Source: Acidobacteriota bacterium
Lineage (GTDB): Bacteria > Acidobacteriota > Blastocatellia > Pyrinomonadales > Pyrinomonadaceae
NCBI GenBank assembly: GCA_003222855.1
Contig: QHXH01000335.1
Location: 1 to 7,179 of the forward strand
Direction of reading: 5' to 3'
Length of the DNA stretch: 7,179 nucleotides
Below the pieces are notes generated by a model that was not told the DNA's origin, ran no database searches, and was given only the letters and a program-made list of their open reading frames with translations. The stretch's first letter is position 1, and every line of letters starts with the position of its first letter. The position numbers and the translations under genes are program-made. Shown here one piece after another: positions 1 through 6,746 of the stretch.

Positions 1-158
1 CTTTGAATGGAAGTTCCTGTGTACGTGGAACTCGTCCGTCAATTGACGGCGGTGCTGACCAGTTGTTCCCGCACAAATCGGGAGCATGAAGAACATGAAT
101 ACCGACGTGATCAGATCCATGATACGGTTACGACATTGTTATACATCCAGCTAAATCC
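1..158. other. Unassigned stretch downstream of the histidine kinase
   Basis: This is the 3' flank of the histidine kinase gene and runs to the window edge. On the minus strand a frame opens at an ATG at 120 and stays open to position 1. Its 40 residues begin MDLITSVFMFFMLPICAG and match no family I recognise. There is no receiver-domain signature such as an acidic pair followed by the phosphoacceptor Asp, so nothing shows a response regulator starting here. A perfect 14-bp palindrome, CCGTCAATTGACGG, lies at 36-49. It could be a binding site or chance, and no T-tract follows it that would make it a terminator. Confidence 0.3.
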
Positions 159-1640
159 TCATCGCGCTAGCCGAATCGTGAAAACCGCGCCGCCATCAGC
201 AGCATTCACAACGGAGAGGGTACCGCCATGTTCAGTGATAACTCGATGCGCGAGCGCCAGGCCTATTCCGTGGCCATGCGATTTGGTAGTGAAAAAGGGA
301 ATAAAGATCTTTTCGAAGTCAGAAGGAGGAATGCCTGGGCCAGTATCTCGAATTGAGATTAATGCCGACTGTCTCCCCTGGTCACCTTCAACTGTAGTCT
401 CAATGATTACTCTTCGATCGGTCTGATTGTCGGGTATTGCTTCGGCGGCGTTGCGGAGGAGGTTGAGTAATGCCTGACGCAGTAATCGTGGATCGGCGCG
501 GACTTCGAATGAATTTGGTTCGCGCTGCGCGCTCAATGCGGGCAGGGATGCCCGCGCTCCAGTCACCCGGTCGCTACCGCTCCCGGTACTGACCAATTCA
601 ACGCGTCGTGATTCAAACAGTGGGGCTAACTCTTTCGCGCACTCATCGATCAACTCATCAAGCGAAACCTCTTCGAGCTGTAATGCCTGCGGCCGGGCAA
701 AGTTGAGAAAAGCCGTCGTCATTTCTGAAAGGTTTCGCACTTCTTGCAACAGCGCGTCCGCTGCCGTTTGTCCCTGCTGATCCCGATCGACGCTCTGTAA
801 GAACTGCGCGTAACCATGTAGCGCCGCCATGGCGTTCTTGAATTCATGGGCCAACCCCGCGGACATCTCGCCGAGACTCTCGAGATTCTTCTTTAACGCA
901 ACCTGCTCACGCAGGCGCGTAACTTCCGTGATATCCGTAATCAAACAGAGCGCGCCGCGCCCACCCGATTCCGACGCCGGGTCGATCGGCGCCACCGTCG
1001 CCCCGAGGCGCTGCGCCGGCTCGGTCCCGTTTGTCGTTTCGATTTCTTCACGACGATACAACCGTCCACTTGAAAGGCACGCTTCGACCATTTCCGCCAA
1101 CACCGGGAAATCTGCAAAGACGGCTGAGTAATGCTGGCCAGGTGCAATTCGATTGTTAAGAAACAGATCCCTGGCCGGTCCATTGGAAACGGTCGCATAA
1201 CCTGAAGCGTCAAACGCGAGCAGACCTGTGGGCATGCTGGCCACGATGCGATCGCTGAACGCTTCGGCTGAGTCGGCGCGTTGACTTGCCTGCTCGCCTA
1301 GTCGCTGCAGTTCTTTCTGCTGTTCCTGGAGTTGCGCGATGACTGACTGAAACGTCTCGAGCACGAATGCCGCTTCATTTTGTCGCTTGCCGGAGTGTGC
1401 GACGGGCGCGCGCTGTGCCTCGCCAATCAGCTGGCTGTACGGCCTGAGCAATCCACGCATCAGCCAGGCGACACAAACCAGGCTGACGAATAGCGTGACG
1501 ACGAACGCCGTCAGCAACAGTGGGCGATAGACGACCGCGGTTCCGGGGGCCAGCGCAAAGACTGCAACAATGGCGACTGTGCCGAGCAGGAAAAGTCCGG
1601 CAACGACGGTCAGCGCAATTTGAAGGCGGCTGGCGTACAT
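159..1640 (-). CDS. Membrane-bound PAS sensor histidine kinase (NtrB/PilS/ZraS-like), orphan in this window
   Basis: This 493-residue sensor kinase autophosphorylates on His and passes the phosphate to a response regulator not seen here. Two hydrophobic segments (about residues 6-31 and 38-61) are joined by only a few residues, so there is almost no periplasmic sensor. A coiled-coil linker (about 88-130) leads to a PAS-like domain (about 128-240). The HisKA domain carries LAHEFKN with phosphoacceptor H265. The HATPase domain has an N-box (LLRNAAEA, N397), a G1 box (DTGPGIP, 432-438), FFTTK and a G2 box (GHGIGLALAHR, 456-466). All catalytic motifs look intact. The ATG at 1640 is chosen because it starts the first membrane segment and lies 5 nt beyond the prepilin peptidase stop. 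No Shine-Dalgarno is evident, so translation coupling is likely. The frame extends further upstream only over the peptidase gene. Residues about 353-378 form an unusual insertion before the ATPase domain (see the separate entry). The kinase type is secure; its signal and partner are unknown. Confidence 0.93.
   Translation of the reverse strand: MYASRLQIALTVVAGLFLLGTVAIVAVFALAPGTAVVYRPLLLTAFVVTLFVSLVCVAWLMRGLLRPYSQLIGEAQRAPVAHSGKRQNEAAFVLETFQSVIAQLQEQQKELQRLGEQASQRADSAEAFSDRIVASMPTGLLAFDASGYATVSNGPARDLFLNNRIAPGQHYSAVFADFPVLAEMVEACLSSGRLYRREEIETTNGTEPAQRLGATVAPIDPASESGGRGALCLITDITEVTRLREQVALKKNLESLGEMSAGLAHEFKNAMAALHGYAQFLQSVDRDQQGQTAADALLQEVRNLSEMTTAFLNFARPQALQLEEVSLDELIDECAKELAPLFESRRVELVSTGSGSDRVTGARASLPALSAQREPNSFEVRADPRLLRQALLNLLRNAAEAIPDNQTDRRVIIETTVEGDQGRQSALISIRDTGPGIPPSDFEKIFIPFFTTKSHGHGIGLALAHRVITEHGGTLSVVNAADGGAVFTIRLAR
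507..584 (-). repeat. Palindromic repeat-like insertion read in frame inside the histidine kinase
   Basis: Between the HisKA domain and the ATPase N-box, kinases of this type normally pass directly from a 'VELVSTG'-like strand to 'EVRADPRLLRQAL'. Here about 25 extra residues intervene, including GARASLPALSAQ. The DNA at 538-555 is a perfect hairpin, GCGGGCA-GGGA-TGCCCGC (7-bp stem). It is flanked by GC-rich sequence (CACCCGGTCGCTACCGCTCC at 564-583). The look is that of dispersed intergenic palindromic repeats of soil bacteria, here kept in frame without a stop. The hairpin is seen directly; its membership of a repeat family is inferred from recall. Confidence 0.6.
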
Positions 1641-1645
1641 TCGAT

Positions 1646-2527
1646 TTAGCGAAACTGCGATGCGTACCACGCGATGATCCGCGCACCGAACAAGAGTGAA
1701 ACAATCGATCCGATTCCCAGAAAAATACCGAAGGGCAGCATCATTTGCAGGTTCCGGCCACCGCGCCGATACATCACTATGATTCCGGCAATAGATCCGG
1801 TTAGCGCTCCGAGCAGGATAGTGAGAATGGTGAGCCGCCAACCCAGGAACGCGCCAACCATTAACATCATCTTCACGTCGCCGAAACCCATGGCCTCGAC
1901 ACCGCGCAACTTCTCCCACATAAAGCCCATCAGCCACAATGATCCGCCGCCCGCCAGAGCGCCGATCGCTGCTCCGATTATCGAAACCAGCCAAAACGGA
2001 AGAGTTGGAAACGCATTCACAAGCTGCGGCAGGTCATCGAAATGTGCGGGGCCGGCGAGATACGGAACCAGCAGCCGAGTGATGAGTGCAAAGATAATTC
2101 CCGGATAAGTAATCGCATTGGGCAGAATCATGTGCTCGGCGTCGATGAAAATCAGAGCCACCATCGCAGCGGCAAAGGCGAGGTCGAACGCGAGCGCGAA
2201 TGATAATCCATCGTGCCACGTCACGGCAGCAAATAGGATCGCCGTCAGTGCTTCAACTGCCGGATAACGACTTGAAATATCCGCCCCGCAATGGCGACAG
2301 CGGCCACGCAAAATCAGATAACTGACGATCGGGATATTGTCGTACGGCTTGATTGGCTTCCAGCATTTAGGGCAAGCGGAATTGGGGAAGACGATCGATT
2401 GCTCGCGCGGCAGGCGATGAATGACGACGTTGAGAAAGCTCCCAATCATTGCTCCCACCACGCCCAGGAATGCGCAGGCGATCGGTAGTGGCACATCGAT
2501 GGCGCGATCTATCGCCGTCACATTCAT
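1646..2527 (-). CDS. pilD: Bifunctional prepilin peptidase / leader-peptide N-methyltransferase (A24A family)
   Basis: This inner-membrane aspartic protease cuts the leader of type IV prepilins or type II secretion pseudopilins and methylates the new N-terminal residue. Its 293 residues match the usual PilD/GspO length. After the first membrane segment and GSFLNVVIHRLP (29-40) comes the cytosolic zinc-type domain with two CxxC pairs, C52/C55 and C77/C80, as in full-length bifunctional members. The catalytic aspartates are D129 (in FIDAEHMILPN) and D217 (in GFGDVK, 214-219). Several more hydrophobic segments follow to the C-terminus. The ATG at 2527 gives a complete domain, although no good Shine-Dalgarno precedes it. 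The sensor kinase starts 5 nt after its stop. No pilin or secretion genes lie in the window, so the choice between type IV pili and type II secretion is open. Confidence 0.95.
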   Translation of the reverse strand: MNVTAIDRAIDVPLPIACAFLGVVGAMIGSFLNVVIHRLPREQSIVFPNSACPKCWKPIKPYDNIPIVSYLILRGRCRHCGADISSRYPAVEALTAILFAAVTWHDGLSFALAFDLAFAAAMVALIFIDAEHMILPNAITYPGIIFALITRLLVPYLAGPAHFDDLPQLVNAFPTLPFWLVSIIGAAIGALAGGGSLWLMGFMWEKLRGVEAMGFGDVKMMLMVGAFLGWRLTILTILLGALTGSIAGIIVMYRRGGRNLQMMLPFGIFLGIGSIVSLLFGARIIAWYASQFR

Positions 2528-2586
2528 TCAGGTAAGCATTGTAACGCGGCTGCGGATCCGATGCCTACTGATTTCTGTTTGGAGTT

Positions 2587-2651
2587 AGTTTGGAGTTCCG
2601 CCTTTAGGCGGCGGTTGCGAAGGCTTCCGCCTAAAGGCGGGACTCCGAACT
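2587..2651. repeat. Large palindromic repeat (25-nt arms, 15-nt loop) between glycosyltransferase and pilD
   Basis: The arms 2587-2611 and 2627-2651 are reverse complements at 23 of 25 positions. The two differences are T/C transitions that remain G-U pairs in one transcript strand. Each arm also contains its own small hairpin core, CCGCC-TTTA-GGCGG or its complement, so the element is a palindrome made of palindromes. The core (CCGCCTTTAGGCGG) resembles dispersed repeats I associate with Acidobacteriota intergenic DNA, which is recall and not a search. The right arm forms the 3' end of the glycosyltransferase gene. No T-run follows on either side, so an ordinary intrinsic terminator is unlikely, though the stem could affect mRNA ends. 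Confidence 0.85.
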
Positions 2652-3389
2652 TTGATTCTGAAGCTCATAAAGAATTGAGTGCTTGAGCGCCGCATGATGC
2701 GCGGCAAGTCTGGCGATCACGAGGCCCGCCCTACCATCGCGAAATCCGCCCTTGAGAATGTAACTTCGAATGAATGCGGCAGGGCCCGCCACTGCGCGCT
2801 GCAATCGCGACGTACGTTTCCTATCACGATACATTTGCTCCGCTCCGAGCGGCGCATAGCGTGCTTCGATCATCTGCCGATGATGAGAATGGAGGAGGTC
2901 GCCGCGCAACTCCTGAATTCGGGCACCGTCGTCCATGACAACCGACTCGTGAATGACGCGATCGCCCCAGTGACCGCGTCGGCGATTGAAGAGACGAAGC
3001 TGATAATCCGGATACCAGCCGCCGCCACGAATCCATCGGTTCAGATAGAACGCCCGCCGCGCGACACGATAGCCATCGGCAAGTTGAGACTCGTCCTGCC
3101 GGCGAACCTGATCAATTGATGCTTGCAATTCCCCTGAGATGCGTTCGTCTGCATCCAGACTGAAGATCCAATCATTCGTTGCTGCATCTACCGCAAACTG
3201 TTTTTGTTTTGAAAAGCCAGGCCAGTGATTGGTTAAAACACGCGCGCCGCAGTCTTCCGCAATTTTACGCGTATCGTCTGTAGATTCGGAGTCGACTACC
3301 AGGATTTCATCAGCCCAGGCAACCGACTCACACGCCGCGCGAATGTTGTCAGCTTCATTGAGAGTGATAATGGTGGCGGAGATCTTCAT
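2631..3389 (-). CDS. Family 2 glycosyltransferase, WaaE/KdtX-like
   Basis: This 252-residue GT-A fold enzyme probably transfers a sugar from a nucleotide-sugar donor to lipopolysaccharide core or another envelope glycan at the inner face of the cytoplasmic membrane. Motifs in order are the N-terminal strand SATIITLNEADNI (4-16), EILVVDSESTDDT (28-40), and the metal-binding DxD in SLDADERIS (D79, D81). WYPDYQLRLF (125-134) and the HES motif (147-149) follow; both are typical of the WaaE-like branch. A basic, amphipathic C-terminal part probably contacts the membrane. The frame extends 9 codons upstream to a TTG at 3416, but those residues are encoded by heptamer repeats, so the ATG at 3389 (MKISATII) is chosen. 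No clear Shine-Dalgarno is present. The last seven residues (after YELQN) and the stop lie in the arm of a palindromic repeat, so the original C-terminus may have been altered. The exact acceptor cannot be read from sequence. Confidence 0.9.
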   Translation of the reverse strand: MKISATIITLNEADNIRAACESVAWADEILVVDSESTDDTRKIAEDCGARVLTNHWPGFSKQKQFAVDAATNDWIFSLDADERISGELQASIDQVRRQDESQLADGYRVARRAFYLNRWIRGGGWYPDYQLRLFNRRRGHWGDRVIHESVVMDDGARIQELRGDLLHSHHRQMIEARYAPLGAEQMYRDRKRTSRLQRAVAGPAAFIRSYILKGGFRDGRAGLVIARLAAHHAALKHSILYELQNQSSESRL

Positions 3390-3417
3390 TGCCAATTGCC
3401 GATTTGCGATTGCCAAT
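3390..3417 (-). repeat. Tandem heptamer array A (four 7-nt units)
   Basis: On the minus strand the units read ATTGGCA, ATCGCAA, ATCGGCA, ATTGGCA and run directly into the ATG of the glycosyltransferase. The array occupies the place where a ribosome binding site would be expected. It resembles the short tandemly repeated heptamers (STRR-like) known from cyanobacteria and other slow-growing bacteria. Confidence 0.75.
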
Positions 3418-3456
3418 TTCGCACGCCCACACGCTTAAGTATAGGCGGCAGGAATC

Positions 3457-3484
3457 GGCAATCGTCAATCATCAATCGTCAATG
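3457..3484 (+). repeat. Tandem heptamer array B (four 7-nt units), inverted relative to array A
   Basis: On the plus strand the units read GGCAATC, GTCAATC, ATCAATC, GTCAATG, ending 1 nt before the stop codon of the TolC-like gene. In the ATCGGCA phase this is the same heptamer family as array A but on the opposite strand. The two arrays, about 40 nt apart, bracket the gap between the TolC-like gene and the glycosyltransferase gene. Confidence 0.75.
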
Positions 3485-3485
3485 T

Positions 3486-5393
3486 TTACGGCTGCGTAGG
3501 ATTATTTACGACGACGTTGTTGACCCGCAGCGTCGATCCTGTTGCGCGTTGCAGATCAGCCAGCGCCTTGTTGTAATCCGTCTGCGCCTGTAATTCATTT
3601 GTCCGCGCCGCTGTTAGTTCCTGCTGTCGCTGAAGCAAAAGAAACGTCGTTGAACGACCGACATCGTAAAGTTTCTGCTCCCCGGCTAACTGTTGTTCTG
3701 CACTTTCTCGTGCCGCGCGCGAAGCGACGACGCGCTTCTGTGCGGTGTCGACCGACTGGGCTGCGTTGCGCACGTCCATCTCAATCGCTTGATCCTGCGA
3801 TCGATAAGACGCATCGAGTTGCTCGCGTTGAATGCGCGCTCCGGCCAGGTTTGCTTCAGCAGTCTTGTTGTGAAATGGAAACGAGATGGCCACCCCAACC
3901 GTCATGTTGCGCGTGCCAAACCCGAACAGGTTCGCTAAATCCTTGCCGTATCCACCGACTAAGTTCGGGGCGATGCCGCTGCTGGCCACGGTGGGAACAA
4001 CTGCGACAGGTTGTCCCAAACTTCTCTGAAGAGTTTGAATCTGATTAAGTAAAAACGCATTTGAACTCGTCGCTGCATTTCCGGAGATCAAGGGCACAGG
4101 CGTACCTGCCGGCGCCCCAAGTTGCGTTCCTGCCAGGCCCGTGGCCGCAACCGTCGATTGAATATCAACCTGCGGCAATGTCTGGTTCTGAAAGTACTGA
4201 AGGTCTACTGAATTGATGTCACGTTGCAGGGTCAAGCGCCGCAACTCGGGCCGGTTTTTATGCCCATCATCGAGCGCGGCCGACAAATCCACCGGCGATA
4301 GATCAAATGCGGGGCTGTCAGTCGGCGTCAATTGCGCGGACCATTCAGGAGCCTTAGGGTCGCGCAGCATCAATTCCTTCAGATTGTTTTCGGCTATCGA
4401 AACGCTTTGCGAAGCGATGTACAGATTAGCTTCGCGCGTCGCGATGTCGGTCTGCACCTGTGCACGATCGAGCGGCGCTTTCGCGCCGGCAGCGATTTCG
4501 GCTTCGATGTTTCTCATGTTCTGACGTGAAACTTGCAAACTATCCAACTGATTTTGCTGATTGCGCAGCGCAAAAACCAGGTTCCAGTAAGCGGCCTGTA
4601 CTTGAGAAATTATCTGAATCGTTCGCTGTCGAAAGTCTGAATCAGTTTGTTCGAGACGTTTCTTCTGCACGCGAATCGCGTGACGATTGGCATCGATCGA
4701 GCGATTCCGCAGAAGCGGTTGATTGATACTCAACGACAAATTCGATGACCAGAACGGATTGATCAGGTTGAAGCTATTGCTCGTGTTGGTGCGAGCGTTC
4801 GCGAACGACAGAGTATATGTGCCGCCGCCTTTTTCAAACGATTTAGTAACGGTCGGGTTCCAGTTGAACGTTGTCGTTGTTGTCTTTCCGGTATTGCCTG
4901 AGCCGCCAAGCGAACTCTGCTGCGGCGTAATATTATGTATCCATTGCGGCGTCATACTGAAGATCGGCTCGTACACGCCTTGCAGAGATCGGAGTTGTTG
5001 TTCGGCAAATCTCACATCGTCACGCGACACTTCAATGTCTTGATTGTTCTGCAACGCTTTGCGGATCGCGTCGGTAAGTGACAACGGCACGACATTGCTG
5101 CTAAGAACACCCACCCGCGTCAGGTCCGGTAAAGGCGGCAACGGCTGTGGTTTGATCTCCGGAAAATTTGGTTCCTGGATCGCCGGTGTAATCGGCGTCG
5201 GTTGCGCATTCGGGATAACCACTGGCGTTCCCGGCGGCGCGGTCGGCGGAACCGTTTGCTGGCCGGGCGGCAGCGTCGCAGGATTAACCGGCGTTGGACT
5301 TGGCGTTTGCGCCAGCACGGCAACAAACGTCGCAATGATAAATGTAATCGCAACGCACAATCTCGTAAGTAAACGAGGCAACTGATTCGACAT
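3486..5393 (-). CDS. TolC-family outer-membrane efflux/secretion channel protein
   Basis: This is a 635-residue outer-membrane protein of the trimeric TolC type, which forms the exit duct for RND, ABC or type I exporters. A signal peptide (1-28, cleavage likely after AVLA before Q29) is followed by an exceptionally Pro-rich segment (31-89, 22 prolines). The first TolC repeat begins at SLTDAIRKALQNN (105-117), contains the strand LSINQPLLR (221-229), and carries long helices with GAKAPLDRAQVQT (303-315). The second half begins near NRPELRR (380-386) and includes FPFHNKTAEANLAGA (505-519). Typical members have about 430-500 residues. The extra length comes from the Pro-rich segment and an enlarged Gly/Ala/Pro-rich loop (about 419-490). 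An AGAGGAG Shine-Dalgarno at 5408-5402 supports the ATG at 5393. No membrane-fusion protein or pump gene is adjacent in view, so the substrate is unknown. Confidence 0.92.
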   Translation of the reverse strand: MSNQLPRLLTRLCVAITFIIATFVAVLAQTPSPTPVNPATLPPGQQTVPPTAPPGTPVVIPNAQPTPITPAIQEPNFPEIKPQPLPPLPDLTRVGVLSSNVVPLSLTDAIRKALQNNQDIEVSRDDVRFAEQQLRSLQGVYEPIFSMTPQWIHNITPQQSSLGGSGNTGKTTTTTFNWNPTVTKSFEKGGGTYTLSFANARTNTSNSFNLINPFWSSNLSLSINQPLLRNRSIDANRHAIRVQKKRLEQTDSDFRQRTIQIISQVQAAYWNLVFALRNQQNQLDSLQVSRQNMRNIEAEIAAGAKAPLDRAQVQTDIATREANLYIASQSVSIAENNLKELMLRDPKAPEWSAQLTPTDSPAFDLSPVDLSAALDDGHKNRPELRRLTLQRDINSVDLQYFQNQTLPQVDIQSTVAATGLAGTQLGAPAGTPVPLISGNAATSSNAFLLNQIQTLQRSLGQPVAVVPTVASSGIAPNLVGGYGKDLANLFGFGTRNMTVGVAISFPFHNKTAEANLAGARIQREQLDASYRSQDQAIEMDVRNAAQSVDTAQKRVVASRAARESAEQQLAGEQKLYDVGRSTTFLLLQRQQELTAARTNELQAQTDYNKALADLQRATGSTLRVNNVVVNNPTQP

Positions 5394-5401
5394 CGAAAAT
5401 G

Positions 5402-5408
5402 CTCCTCT
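5402..5408 (-). promoter_or_regulatory. Ribosome binding site of the TolC-like gene
   Basis: AGAGGAG on the minus strand lies 8 nt upstream of the ATG at 5393. It is the clearest ribosome binding site on the minus strand here and fixes the start ahead of the signal peptide. Confidence 0.75.
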
Positions 5409-5490
5409 AAAACTGATTAGGGAATCTAATGAACGAGCGCAAGCTGTGAGCAGACAGGTAGCGCCAGGTCATAGCGTACTACGTCGATCA

Positions 5491-5519
5491 ACTCTACGCG
5501 GTTTCAAAAACCTTAACAA
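5491..5519 (-). promoter_or_regulatory. Candidate sigma-70-like promoter for the TolC-like gene
   Basis: On the minus strand, TTGTTA (5519-5514) and TAGAGT (5496-5491) are separated by 17 nt. Each matches four of six consensus positions. The site lies about 100 nt upstream of the start codon. A short inverted repeat, ATTAG-5 nt-CTAAT (5416-5430), lies between it and the gene and could be an operator, though it may be chance. Confidence 0.3.
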
Positions 5520-5526
5520 ATGCTCA

Positions 5527-5574
5527 GTGCCGCGGGTGTCCCGCCCGTGACTCACGCGCAGGATGCGCGTGCCA
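5527..5574. repeat. Palindromic repeat element with two hairpins in the tolC-like/gapA gap
   Basis: Two adjacent hairpins lie in the middle of the 322-nt divergent intergenic region (5394-5715). The first is GCGGG-TGT-CCCGC (5532-5544). The second is a perfect 8-bp stem, CACGCGCA-GGA-TGCGCGTG (5553-5571). The order and wording of the motif look like a dispersed GC-rich repeat, not a regulator site; that is inference from recalled patterns. The rest of the gap holds the two promoter candidates and nothing else I can identify. Confidence 0.65.
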
Positions 5575-5595
5575 CACACGCAACGGAATGCTCGC

Positions 5596-5625
5596 TTGAC
5601 ACTGCTGGCAACCGGGCATTATCTT
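5596..5625 (+). promoter_or_regulatory. Candidate sigma-70-like promoter for gapA-pgk
   Basis: A perfect -35 hexamer TTGACA (5596-5601) is followed after 18 nt by TATCTT (5620-5625), which matches four of six -10 positions. It lies about 90 nt upstream of the gapA start and just after the palindromic repeat. It is the best promoter match in the gap. Confidence 0.5.
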
Positions 5626-5701
5626 GCAATTTCTTTTCCACGTTTCATCCGGTGAAGTGATTGCTGTCCAGGTGCCGCGGTGACGTGTGTAAACAGCAAC
5701 G

Positions 5702-5707
5702 GGAGGG
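5702..5707 (+). promoter_or_regulatory. Ribosome binding site of gapA
   Basis: GGAGGG lies 8 nt before the ATG at 5716 and decides that start over the in-frame GTG at 5680, which would add 12 residues not found in the family. Confidence 0.75.
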
Positions 5708-5715
5708 CGCACGGT

Positions 5716-6723
5716 ATGGCGGTTAAGGTTGGCATCAACGGCTTCGGTCGGATAGGCAGGAATATTTTTCGCACGGCAATTGGCGACGAGTATTATGATT
5801 TTGTCGCGGTCAATGACATCACTGACACGAAGACGCTGGCGCACTTACTAAAATACGATTCCGTCTTGGGTAATCTCAAACATGGGATTTCAGCTTCCGA
5901 AAACGGGATTCGCTTCGAGGGCAATGAGATTCGAGTTTTCTCTGAGCGTGACCCTTCGGCGATCCCCTGGGACTCGGTCGGCGCTGAGATCGTGGTCGAA
6001 TCAACGGGCCGTTTCACGAAAGCCGAAGATGCAAAGAAACACCTGCGCGGCAGCGTCAAGAAAGTGATTATTTCCGCGCCGGCAAAGAATGAAGACATCA
6101 CGATCGTCCTCGGAGTTAACGAAAGGAACTACGATCCATCCGCGCATAACATTATTTCGAACGCGTCCTGCACTACTAACTGTCTGGCGCCGGTTGCCAA
6201 AGTCATTCACGAGAACTTTGGAATCAGGACGGCGCAGATGACCACGATTCATTCCTACACCAACGACCAGCAATTGCTCGATTTGCCGCACAGCGATTTG
6301 CGACGAGCGCGCGCCGCAGGGCTTAACATGATTCCGACCTCCACCGGCGCGGCCAAGGCCGTGTCCCTCGTGCTGCCGGAGCTCAAAGGAAAATTCGACG
6401 GTATCAGTGTTCGCGTGCCCACGCCGAATGTGTCGCTTGTCGATGTCGTAATCGACGTTGAGAAGGAAACGACCCGCGAAGAAGTAAACAAGGCGCTGAA
6501 GGATGCGGCCAACGGAGAGCTCGCGGGCATTCTGGGTTTTTCGGAAGCGCCGCTCGTATCGTCCGACTTCAAACAGAATTCCAACTCGTCGATCGTGGAT
6601 GCTGAATACACAAGCGTGATCGGCGGCCACATGATCAAGATCCTTTCCTGGTATGACAACGAATGGGGTTACTCCTGCCGCGTTCGCGATTTGGTCAAGT
6701 ACATTGCAGGGAAGGGGCTGTAG
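5716..6723 (+). CDS. gapA: Glyceraldehyde-3-phosphate dehydrogenase, type I, NAD-dependent
   Basis: This 335-residue cytosolic enzyme oxidises and phosphorylates glyceraldehyde 3-phosphate to 1,3-bisphosphoglycerate with NAD+ as acceptor; it is a homotetramer in the family. The Rossmann motif INGFGRIGRN (7-16) is followed by ND at 33-34; Asp there favours NAD over NADP. The active-site block SNASCTTNCLAP (148-159) holds the nucleophile C152, and H179 in TTIHSYTNDQ is the catalytic base. LLDLPHSDLRRARAA and PTSTGAAKAV complete the phosphate and cofactor sites. The C-terminal WYDNEWGYSCRV motif is intact. The length is normal and nothing is broken. The start is set by GGAGGG upstream and by the canonical MAVKVGINGFG. 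pgk follows on the same strand after 89 nt, as expected for a glycolytic operon. A long antisense reading frame (6792-6001) is a shadow. Confidence 0.98.
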   Translation: MAVKVGINGFGRIGRNIFRTAIGDEYYDFVAVNDITDTKTLAHLLKYDSVLGNLKHGISASENGIRFEGNEIRVFSERDPSAIPWDSVGAEIVVESTGRFTKAEDAKKHLRGSVKKVIISAPAKNEDITIVLGVNERNYDPSAHNIISNASCTTNCLAPVAKVIHENFGIRTAQMTTIHSYTNDQQLLDLPHSDLRRARAAGLNMIPTSTGAAKAVSLVLPELKGKFDGISVRVPTPNVSLVDVVIDVEKETTREEVNKALKDAANGELAGILGFSEAPLVSSDFKQNSNSSIVDAEYTSVIGGHMIKILSWYDNEWGYSCRVRDLVKYIAGKGL

Positions 6724-6746
6724 AGTCTTCAGCTCTGAGCCTTTTG

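Noticed and set aside
7..426. Plus-strand frame with a YIQLNPHRA stretch resembling the Y1 (RAYT) transposase motif
   Set aside because: Most of the frame is antisense to the well-conserved ATPase domain of the histidine kinase. It has no HUH motif or other transposase features, so the similarity is probably chance.
1641..1994. Upstream extension of the histidine kinase frame over the prepilin peptidase gene
   Set aside because: The extension overlaps conserved peptidase sequence in another frame and encodes Arg-rich residues without domain character. The ATG at 1640 fits a normal membrane-anchor start.
5672..5680. Nine-base direct repeat GTGCCGCGG shared with 5527-5535
   Set aside because: It is short and GC-rich, with no flanking similarity, so it is not enough to call an attachment site or target duplication.
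6722..6745. Possible terminator after gapA (AGAG...CTCT followed by CTTTT)
   Set aside because: The stem is only about 4 bp and the T-run is short. pgk follows in the same direction, so termination here is not supported.
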